Below are positions 8,401 to 11,663 of a stretch of 11,663 nt of DNA, piece by piece. This stretch comes from Candidatus Saccharimonadota bacterium. Lineage in GTDB: Bacteria; Patescibacteriota; Saccharimonadia; Saccharimonadales; Saccharimonadaceae. A program made the translations under genes and the position numbers. The notes under the pieces were generated by a model, which had not been told where the DNA came from, did not search any database, and was given only the letters and a program-made list of their open reading frames with translations. The stretch covers positions 1-11,663 of the forward strand of contig JAFWHP010000032.1 in the NCBI GenBank assembly GCA_017515125.1, written 5' to 3'. How positions within the stretch are numbered: position 1 is the first letter of the stretch; each line of letters starts with the position of its first letter.

Positions 8401-9012
8401 GGTTTGGTAGGCGTCATTATCCATAGTGACTTCGGCTTTGGAAACTGGTGTAGCGAACTTCGTGTCGTACATTAAAACTTTACGACCTTCGTAGATTTTA
8501 CCTGCTTCGTAAAGTTGCTTGAAGGCCCACCAGGCAGATTCCATGAAGTCTTTATTCATGGTGCGGTAGCAGTTATCGAAATCTACCCAGCGGCCAACAC
8601 GATCAATGGTAGAGCGCCAGGTCTCCGAGTTGGCAACCATGGATTCGCGGGCTTTATTAATATAATCTTCGAGCGACCATTTAGTGCCAATATCACGACG
8701 ATCAGTGATGCCGAGTTGTTTCTCGACGTAGTTTTCGGCGGGGAGGCCATGACAGTCCCAACCCCAACGGCGTTCGACACGATAGCCATTCATGGTCCAA
8801 AAGCGCGGGACAACATCTTTTACAATAGAGCTAAGAAGAGTGCCATGATGGGGGTTACCAGTGATGAATGGTGGGCCATCATAGAAAACATAAGATTTAT
8901 CAATCGGTCTTTGCTCTACTGATTTTTTGAATGTTTGGTTCTTTTTCCACCACTCGGTAATGGCTTTTTCGTATTCTATGGCCTTGCGGCGACTCCCTGC
9001 TCTATATTTCAT
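5458..9012 (-). CDS. ileS: Isoleucyl-tRNA synthetase with in-frame palindromic insertions, 1184 aa
   Basis: A class I aminoacyl-tRNA synthetase that charges tRNA-Ile. Visible landmarks: DGPPFITGNPHHGT at about 45-58 (HIGH-type motif, here H-H-G-T), GWDCHGLP at about 84-91, editing-domain motifs TTTPWTL at about 259-265 and GTGIVHIAPAYGEDD at about 386-400, WFESGSMPF near 698-706, KMSKS at 781-785, then the anticodon-binding region from about 830. The sequence resembles the eukaryote-like IleS2 type. Four blocks do not fit the family: residues about 317-346, 410-457, 647-675 and 869-911. Each coincides with a DNA palindrome, and together they add about 150 residues, which accounts for the excess over the usual 1000-1050. 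All keep the frame and avoid stops, so the enzyme is probably functional. ATG 9012 follows an in-frame TAA and has no Shine-Dalgarno. Confidence 0.96.
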   Translation of the reverse strand: MKYRAGSRRKAIEYEKAITEWWKKNQTFKKSVEQRPIDKSYVFYDGPPFITGNPHHGTLLSSIVKDVVPRFWTMNGYRVERRWGWDCHGLPAENYVEKQLGITDRRDIGTKWSLEDYINKARESMVANSETWRSTIDRVGRWVDFDNCYRTMNKDFMESAWWAFKQLYEAGKIYEGRKVLMYDTKFATPVSKAEVTMDNDAYQTVTDPSAYVKFKLTTDEDSEDGISQYLRGTDSLFDNDREPSTLKNIASESPVYFLAWTTTPWTLMANRALAVNPDMDYIAVKVGDETYIIAESRAKYIFKDTDYELINLTDMSWTGDGPGKGSQNVLRSKNFGKGEGPAGPVQSTADPVTSIKGKDLVGLKYESLDGTICQVFTADFVGADEGTGIVHIAPAYGEDDYELYKKHNTSTADAVGGPHGRVTTLEGDPQNVLQSKNFGGGKVGRTRPEGTAAGPVENRGAIGFVDVLDENGYYLPEYADKLHALGVRDTDEYGIQIWAANKFIAKCLEQKGIIYKIEYIQHEYPFNPRSKERIMYRAFPSWFFDIDGQKTMMLEENENINWFPSYLKHGRFAKNIEAAPDWNLSRDRFWATAMPVWKSKEGTVLVIGSYDELEAYSGKRLDDYHRPWVDEIEFDAYVADGRVFPVGVGDAFGRAPTEHPKGGAAGGKNAAGPTPVISESAHLEHFTRIEKVLDCWFESGSMPFAQLHYPFENKDKFENNYPADFIVEYVGQVRAWFYYVHAVNTALAEIGAFGENAKNGPKNAYKNVITTGTLAGNDGRKMSKSLGNYTDPNVLMDQYSADALRFLLLSSPVLSGEDFALLDKDVSDVHRKLNMIWNVYDFFTTYAEVEGIDSDDLEGFENATIKVSKASEDNVLRGRFGGYDRESEEREPRDDGSERLRSEKNIISDASNPLDTWIVSRLYELRDEITKGMDEYNIPKALENVIPFIDDMSNWFVRRSRRRFSKNDDTEDKNEAFATLYYVLVYLAKLLAPFTPFLAEELYQKMTGSDSSVHLLNWPSAGPVDTDLLNQMSRTRQIITDALALRMQKSDTEDQIKIRQPLSKLTYDGEKLEKFYEQIIAEEVNVKIVLNGKKLELDKTLTPELLEEGRAREIIRAVQSARKHAGLRQDDQIKLSLSCDLPKGHEPFIKTEVGATEIDRSSNYSYDEIAKVFGENVTISLEKI
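6282..6407. mobile_element. Long-armed palindromic insertion in ileS (second type)
   Basis: The arms at 6282-6304 and 6384-6407 form a 23-bp inverted repeat with a single one-base bulge. The interior is GC-rich with further nested pairing: TCGGA 6305-6309 / TCCGA 6370-6374, GACCG/CGGTC, and a CCCGT/ACGGG hairpin with a 4-nt loop. It encodes about residues 869-911 of IleRS, a very charged Arg/Glu/Asp block in the anticodon-binding region between VSKASED and SDASNPLDTW. It lacks the GGGTCCTGC and GTCACCC signatures of the other elements, so I treat it as a separate type. The right arm seems to encode native enzyme sequence, so the left arm may be an inverted copy of it (inference). Confidence 0.7.
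6989..7074 (+). mobile_element. Palindromic element copy A, in ileS
   Basis: P1 is GGGGTGGGT 6989-6997 / ACCCACCCC 7066-7074. The internal loop is CCTGC (6998-7002) opposite TC (7064-7065). P2 is CGCGTTT 7003-7009 / AAACGCG 7057-7063. P3 is CTCCCGCAG 7014-7022 / CTGTGGGAG 7041-7049, with one G-T wobble. P4 is CACCC 7026-7030 / GGGTG 7034-7038 with a TTC loop. The 76-nt core 6994-7069 is identical to that at 10732-10807. It is read antisense as about residues 647-675 of IleRS, a Gly/Ala/Pro-rich block just before the WFESGSMPF motif. Confidence 0.93.
7643..7785 (+). mobile_element. Palindromic element copy F, decayed, split by copy C
   Basis: Outer parts of an older copy: P1 7643-7651 / 7777-7785 (one mismatch, two wobbles), CCTGC 7652-7656 opposite TC 7775-7776, P2 TGCCGTA 7657-7663 / GACGGCG 7768-7774 (6 of 7 paired, one wobble). 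Its apical half is replaced by copy C (7669-7756). Together they encode about residues 410-457 of IleRS, directly after the GTGIVHIAPAYGEDD editing-domain motif. Confidence 0.8.
7669..7756 (+). mobile_element. Palindromic element copy C, nested in copy F
   Basis: P1 is TGGGCGGGT 7669-7677 / ACCCGCCCA 7748-7756. CCTGC (7678-7682) lies opposite TC (7746-7747). P2 is CGACTTT 7683-7689 / AAAGTCG 7739-7745. P3 is CCCCCAAAAT 7694-7703 / ATTTTGGGGG 7720-7729. P4 is TTTTAC 7704-7709 / GTAAAA 7713-7718 with a TTT loop and a bulged C at 7719. All stems are perfect, which implies a younger insertion than copy F. Confidence 0.93.
7976..8064 (+). mobile_element. Palindromic element copy D, in ileS
   Basis: P1 is TGGACGGGT 7976-7984 / ACCCGTCCA 8056-8064. 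CCTGC (7985-7989) lies opposite TC (8054-8055). P2 is CGGACCC 7990-7996 / GGGTCCG 8047-8053. P3 is TCCCAAAAT 8004-8012 / ATTTTGGGA 8029-8037. P4 is TTTTGC 8013-8018 / GCAAAA 8022-8027 with a TTC loop and a bulged C at 8028. It encodes about residues 317-346 inside the editing-domain region. Its apex is close to copy C at DNA and peptide level (both encode QNVL-x-SKNFG). Confidence 0.93.
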
Positions 9013-9020
9013 ATCTATAT

Positions 9021-9026
9021 ATTATA
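9021..9026 (-). promoter_or_regulatory. Extended -10 promoter of ileS, predicting a leaderless mRNA
   Basis: TATAAT on the minus strand, preceded by TGG (extended -10); no good -35. Only 8 bases separate it from the ATG at 9012, so transcription should start at or within a few bases of the start codon. There is no room for, and no sign of, a Shine-Dalgarno site. Confidence 0.65.
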
Positions 9027-9113
9027 CCACATTTATTGATTGCTTGGGCAGGAGAGGTAGCTGTATTCATGGCACGGTTTCGGAAAGTTTTGCTTAATTA
9101 CATACAGAATCGC

Positions 9114-9142
9114 TTGTGGAACCTAGCACTATTTGTTATAAT
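9114..9142 (+). promoter_or_regulatory. Promoter on the plus strand upstream of ileS
   Basis: TTGTGG (9114-9119), 17 bases, TATAAT (9137-9142) with an extended TGT. It points away from ileS and would start RNA near 9149. The -10 lies within a perfect palindrome. Confidence 0.6.
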
Positions 9143-9151
9143 AGTGCTAGG
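9122..9151. repeat. Perfect 12-bp palindrome over the -10, operator-like
   Basis: CCTAGCACTATT (9122-9133) and AATAGTGCTAGG (9140-9151) are perfect inverted repeats with a 6-nt spacer, covering the -10 and start region of the plus-strand promoter. This suits a dimeric repressor; the alternative is an RNA hairpin in a minus-strand transcript. Confidence 0.6.
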
Positions 9152-9223
9152 TGGCAACTTATCTAGGAAGTTGCCTGCGGTTAAAGTACTGGGTTACCAT
9201 TCAAAACGAATGGTAACCTTTTT
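9149..9223 (+). ncRNA. Candidate small RNA, about 75 nt
   Basis: An RNA from the 9114-9142 promoter would fold into hairpin GGCAACTT 9153-9160 / AAGTTGCC 9168-9175, a linker of about 16 nt, and a strong terminator hairpin at 9192-9218 followed by T5. Promoter, compact structure and terminator in the right order within 110 bp are the whole evidence; no known RNA family is recognised. It overlaps a possible antisense 24-codon ORF. Confidence 0.4.
9192..9223 (+). terminator. Rho-independent terminator of the candidate small RNA
   Basis: An 11-bp stem GGTTACCATTC 9192-9202 / GAATGGTAACC 9208-9218 with an AAAAC loop and T5 at 9219-9223. The opposite strand lacks a T run after the stem. Confidence 0.75.
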
Positions 9224-9268
9224 GGTTTTAGAACCGAATTTGAGTGCAAGCGTTAAACTATTCTTCAT
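9194..9268 (-). CDS. Possible 24-aa leader or small peptide
   Basis: The minus strand carries AAAGGAG, 7 bases and then ATG at 9268, the best Shine-Dalgarno in this region. The frame reads MKNSLTLALKFGSKTKK and seven more residues before TAA at 9194-9196. The peptide is basic (one Arg, five Lys) and not a membrane segment. Its last codons lie in the 11-bp hairpin that acts as terminator on the other strand. It lies upstream of ileS in the same direction, so a leader peptide is possible, but ileS has its own promoter and no ribosome-stalling run is obvious. The ribosome site is the main support. Confidence 0.4.
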   Translation of the reverse strand: MKNSLTLALKFGSKTKKVTIRFEW

Positions 9269-9727
9269 CTTCGTTCTCCTTTCTGTTTTTGTGTTTAGCA
9301 TTAACTTGGGGAGATAAATCTAGGCTACCTAGAATCACCACGTGTAAATCCCCCCTTCGCGGGGCGAACCTTCAAACATTAACCAACCAGGTTCGCCCAC
9401 GGTGAGGGAGATCTAATATCGCAAACCAAAAGTTACTCCAACCTGCCCCTTATGTAGCACAACTTACAATAGATTACAACCCCTTTAGCGGAGAGTTTTT
9501 GTCATAACTGTTTTGTTCTCTGTTATTTTCGACTTGCCTCTTGTGCTTAAATTCTATTCCGCTATGGTTGAATTTAGCGCTAGAATTTTGCGGTTTTACG
9601 ATTTTCCGCACAAATTATAAAAATCGTACATGATAGTAAATGCAATTCACTAATTATCATAAGTCGGAACATTTTTATAAATGCGATACGCAATAACAAT
9701 GGCGCCGTTAAGATTTTAGATGCTAGT
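9269..9727. other. Gene-free region with several hairpins
   Basis: No convincing ORF on either strand. Seen: TCTAGG 9319-9324 / CCTAGA 9328-9333; CCCC 9352-9355 / GGGG 9361-9364, competing with a 10-bp stem GGGCGAACCT 9362-9371 / AGGTTCGCCC 9389-9398; and TGCGG 9589-9593 / CCGCA 9606-9610. A lone TATAAT on the minus strand (9614-9619) could start a transcript running through these hairpins toward the 24-codon ORF. I found no tRNA, tmRNA, RNase P, SRP or T-box signature. Confidence 0.4.
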
Positions 9728-10069
9728 TTATTTTAGCTGGTTAGCGCAGAAAGCGCTAAGTTCTGGGATGTCATTTGCTACCGTATCCCAGAGAATTTCT
9801 GGAATGACTTTACCATAGGCATGAACGATATGGTGCCTAAAGCCCACGATTGCACCCCACTCGATTTCTGGATGTTTACTTTTGAAATCATCGCTGAGCT
9901 TGCTCGCGCACTCGCCGATTTGTTGGACAAAAAAGGCAACCATTGCTCTATACCCTGGGTGTTCGCGAATTAAATCTTCGTTTAAGGAAAATTCTTTTAC
10001 CACTTGGGAAATATCGTCGCAATAATTTGTAATCATTTGCAGGAGAAACTTGTCGCTATCATGCCCCAT
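9728..10069 (-). CDS. hepT: HepT-like HEPN ribonuclease toxin, 113 aa
   Basis: A member of the HEPN (DUF86/HepT) family, the RNase toxin of type VII toxin-antitoxin systems. The catalytic RX4HXY motif is present as RHHIVHAY in the last third, preceded by the all-helical scaffold typical of HepT (YRAMVAFFVQQIGECASKLS). The length is normal for the family. It overlaps mntA by 11 nt (mntA stop inside the hepT start) and has no clear ribosome site of its own, so translation is probably coupled to the antitoxin. In studied pairs MntA adds AMP groups to the motif tyrosine and silences the RNase; the tyrosine is present here. No clear terminator follows. Confidence 0.9.
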   Translation of the reverse strand: MGHDSDKFLLQMITNYCDDISQVVKEFSLNEDLIREHPGYRAMVAFFVQQIGECASKLSDDFKSKHPEIEWGAIVGFRHHIVHAYGKVIPEILWDTVANDIPELSAFCANQLK

Positions 10070-10349
10070 ATAATAAAATCCTGTCTTGCTTGATTAAATC
10101 GAAGAAGCCTGGGAACATGCCGTCTTCGGAGGTAACATCGACGTTCGTGCCTAGTTCTCGTTCTAATTCTTGGCAGAGATGATAGTAGTCTTTGTAGGTA
10201 TGTACGTCACCTCGGTCAATAATCAGGTCTACGTCAGACTGCTCGGTGGCAGTATTTTTAGCGTAGGAACCAAAAAGATAGGCGTTTTTAATGCCATATT
10301 TCTTGCCGACCCTCGATACTACTTCTTTGATTCTACTTAATGTCAACAT
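10059..10349 (-). CDS. mntA: MntA-like minimal nucleotidyltransferase antitoxin, 96 aa
   Basis: A minimal nucleotidyltransferase of the DNA polymerase beta superfamily. The GSx10DxD active-site signature is intact (GSYAKNTATEQSDVDL at about residues 27-42), and a later acidic VDV is the probable third metal ligand. The length is typical of the family. Its role is to AMPylate and neutralise the downstream HepT. ATG 10349 follows AAAGGG with a 4-5 base gap, and the promoter is at 10373-10401. The TGA stop within hepT shows that TGA is used as stop here, which argues against the recoded CPR lineages (Gracilibacteria, Absconditabacteria). Confidence 0.92.
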   Translation of the reverse strand: MLTLSRIKEVVSRVGKKYGIKNAYLFGSYAKNTATEQSDVDLIIDRGDVHTYKDYYHLCQELERELGTNVDVTSEDGMFPGFFDLIKQDRILLYGA

Positions 10350-10372
10350 GGTACCCTTTATTTTATACTTAA

Positions 10373-10401
10373 ATTATAGCGTAGATTGAGGAAAATAGCA
10401 A
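10373..10401 (-). promoter_or_regulatory. Promoter of the mntA-hepT operon
   Basis: On the minus strand, TTGCTA (10396-10401), 17 bases, TATAAT (10373-10378); start near 10366. It is divergent from the promoter of the surface-protein gene about 55 bp away. Confidence 0.7.
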
Positions 10402-10456
10402 TATAAACCTAGCGCTGGCGTTGTTGTAAAAAGTTTTTTAAAAAATAAAAATGTGT

Positions 10457-10462
10457 TATAAT
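10457..10462 (+). promoter_or_regulatory. Extended -10 promoter of the surface-protein gene
   Basis: TATAAT preceded by TGT, in an AT-rich stretch without a good -35. Start near 10469, which gives the 10693 gene a leader of about 225 nt, the longest in the window. Confidence 0.6.
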
Positions 10463-10477
10463 GGAATCGTAATAAAT

Positions 10478-10656
10478 TTCAACACTCAACGCACTTTAAT
10501 TATTATGTAGAGTTCGCATTTCGTTCAAAGGAAGAAATGGCGCCAGTAGGTCCAATTTTCTTTGAAGTCTTTGCGGACTAAAAAGTACGTTGGGTGTTGA
10601 AGCCTACTGGTGCCATTTTTTGTATTTATGCCTTTTGCAAAAATGGCACCAGTAGG
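10478..10656 (+). promoter_or_regulatory. Structured leader with mutually exclusive stems (candidate switch)
   Basis: S1 (10478-10497) pairs with S1' (10582-10601) over 20 positions with one mismatch and one wobble. A 14-mer of the form ATGGCRCCAGTAGG occurs at 10537-10550 (A) and 10643-10656 (C), and inverted at 10603-10616 (B). B can pair with A (14-16 bp, one wobble), which puts T6 (10616-10621) at the stem end like a terminator, or with C (18 bp perfect, 10603-10620 / 10639-10656). A lies within the S1 hairpin and B directly follows S1', so S1 plus A:B would be an H-type pseudoknot. No known riboswitch is recognised. Confidence 0.55.
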
Positions 10657-10692
10657 GGAAGATATTAGTAAAGGCATGATAAGAGGTAAAAC

Positions 10693-11595
10693 ATGAAGAA
10701 AACATATCACTTAGCAAATAAAACCATGAGCGGGTCCTGCCGCGTTTTTCCCTCCCGCAGCTCCACCCTTCGGGTGTTCTGTGGGAGCCCTTCCAAACGC
10801 GTCACCCGCTCATGGTTTACCACATTATCTGCTTTATTATTAAGCTTAGTAGTATTTAATTCAGTGTCTGCTCTCACTTACCAAAATGATACCGATGTAG
10901 ACTTTACCATTAACCCTACTATCTCATTATCAATATCGGGTGATTTAATTATAAATAATCTCACTCTTGGCAACAGCCAAAATAGTAATGAGATAACCAT
11001 TGCTGTGTCTACTAATAATGCCTATGGTTATAACCTCAGCGCCACGGTAGGCAATGATAGCGAATATAACACCAGAGATTTAGTGCGCAATGATTCATCT
11101 TTAGCCACTAAGCCTACTATATCTAGTATAGATTTTAGTTCAGACAGTGGCAATTATCTATCTGAACTAACTATAAACGGTGACAACAATGGCGCTTGGG
11201 GCTATTCTATTGATGGTGGCGATACATACAATGGTTTACCGTTATATAACGACGACAGTAATGTGGCTGTCTTGAATGACTCCATTACTATGCCTGAAAA
11301 TGGCACGGCCACCACTAGCTTTTTAATTGGTGCTATAGCTAGCGATTCCCAAGCGGCTGGAGAATATAACAATGTTATTAATTTCTACGCTGTTACTAAT
11401 CTAGCCCCTACTACTTTTGACGAAGCTTTCGCCGCTGCTGGTAAACATCTGTACAAAGGTTACTATAAAATGCAAGATATGAGTAGCAGTATATGCAACC
11501 TAGTAGAAGCGCAGGGCGACAGTAGGGTTGTGTCAAGAATTTTGTGTAAGCTAAGCATTAGGAGTTTTCCACATGGTCTGCCATCCAGGGCATAG
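10693..11595 (+). pseudogene. Secreted surface protein, 3'-truncated, with palindromic element in the signal peptide
   Basis: AGAGGT precedes the ATG by about 7 bases. The protein begins MKKTYHLANK, is interrupted by residues about 10-42 encoded by the palindromic element, and resumes with a hydrophobic core TTLSALLLSLVVFNSVSA, the expected signal peptide with cleavage near residue 60. The exported part (about 60-235) is Asn/Ser/Thr/Asp-rich, a beta-sandwich-like surface domain. It ends in NFYAVTNLAPTTFDEAFAAA and MQDMSSSICNLVEAQGDS, which in related Saccharibacteria proteins I recall leads into a FISUMP-type domain. Here the frame instead ends after about 24 unrelated residues. I infer truncation at about 11524. 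The TAG is at 11593-11595. Export of the remnant is possible. Confidence 0.6.
10727..10812 (+). mobile_element. Palindromic element copy B, in a signal-peptide coding region
   Basis: The core 10732-10807 is identical over 76 nt to copy A in ileS. P1 is TGAGCGGGT 10727-10735 / ACCCGCTCA 10804-10812 and continues outward for six more perfect pairs (10721-10726 / 10813-10818), a 15-bp arm. Here the element is read in its own sense orientation, giving an Arg/Ser-rich stretch (residues about 12-40), the reverse of its use in ileS. No stop occurs in either reading. Confidence 0.95.
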
Positions 11596-11663
11596 ACCTT
11601 GTGGTAAACTCCGTAAATTGCAGCTTCGCTTCAAAAAATATTCCTCATTTTGCAACATATAAT
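11525..11663. mobile_element. Possible IS end at the break in the surface gene
   Basis: The surface-protein similarity stops at about 11524, and the following 26 bases, beginning GGGTTGTGTCAAGAATTTTG, resemble from memory the termini of IS256-family elements. No transposase is visible before the window ends; a minus-strand frame is open at the edge but not recognisable. The same bases border the hairpin at 11548-11626, so a non-IS palindromic insertion is the alternative. Confidence 0.35.
11548..11626. repeat. Long imperfect palindrome at the window end
   Basis: Paired blocks in order: AAGCT/AGCTT, GCA/TGC, GGAGTTT (11561-11567) / AAACTCC (11606-11612), CCACA/TGTGG, GGTCT/AGACC and GCC/GGC, with T-T mismatches between the central blocks. 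It has nested-palindrome form but none of the GGGTCCTGC signature. Confidence 0.65.

Noticed and set aside
9036-9317. A 93-codon plus-strand ORF
   Set aside because: It has no ribosome site and runs straight through the palindrome, small-RNA and terminator structures; its hydrophobic look comes from T-rich DNA.
9269-9727. A possible tmRNA, RNase P, SRP RNA or T-box in the hairpin-rich gap
   Set aside because: None of the conserved core sequences of these RNAs could be found on either strand.
6989-10812. The repeated elements as a CRISPR array
   Set aside because: The copies are dispersed within genes, palindromic throughout and not separated by regular spacers.

Overview
The window looks like chromosome from a Candidate Phyla Radiation (Patescibacteria) bacterium, most likely a Candidatus Saccharibacteria (TM7) relative. 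The basis is gene content and style: a eukaryote-like (IleS2-type) isoleucyl-tRNA synthetase, a lone bL21 gene, sortase-type and long secreted surface proteins, many short lineage-specific genes, extended -10 promoters and the standard genetic code (mntA ends in TGA inside hepT). This assignment is inference, since no marker phylogeny can be run here.

Layout. 171-476 (+) is an unknown 101-aa protein, convergent with rplU (622-930, -) across a shared hairpin terminator. 4676-1025 (-) is a three-gene operon with one promoter: a 110-aa cytosolic protein, a 633-aa single-pass membrane protein with a low-complexity tail, and a 465-aa LPNTG surface protein. 5005-5208 (-) is a 67-aa protein with a near-consensus promoter. 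5458-9012 (-) is ileS, apparently leaderless. 9013-9727 has no conventional gene but is rich in hairpins, including a possible small RNA with its own promoter and terminator and an overlapping 24-codon ORF with a perfect Shine-Dalgarno. 10349-9728 (-) is a MntA/HepT (type VII) toxin-antitoxin pair. 10457-11595 (+) is a secreted surface protein with a long, switch-like leader; the gene breaks off at its 3' end, possibly at an IS end.

The most striking content is a family of short nested-palindrome elements inserted in frame inside genes. Five copies share one architecture: a 9-bp P1 ending GGGT/ACCC, an invariant CCTGC/TC internal loop, a 7-bp P2 whose sequence differs between copies but stays paired, then P3, P4 and a TTY triloop. 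Two copies (6989-7074 in ileS and 10727-10812 in the signal-peptide region of the surface gene) share an identical 76-nt core. One copy (7669-7756) sits inside an older decayed one (7643-7785). A different long palindrome (6282-6407) is also in frame in ileS. Together these add about 150 residues and explain why IleRS is 1184 aa instead of roughly 1030. The arrangement resembles Rickettsia palindromic elements, but the compensatory changes suggest that a folded RNA or single-stranded DNA is what is recognised or maintained.
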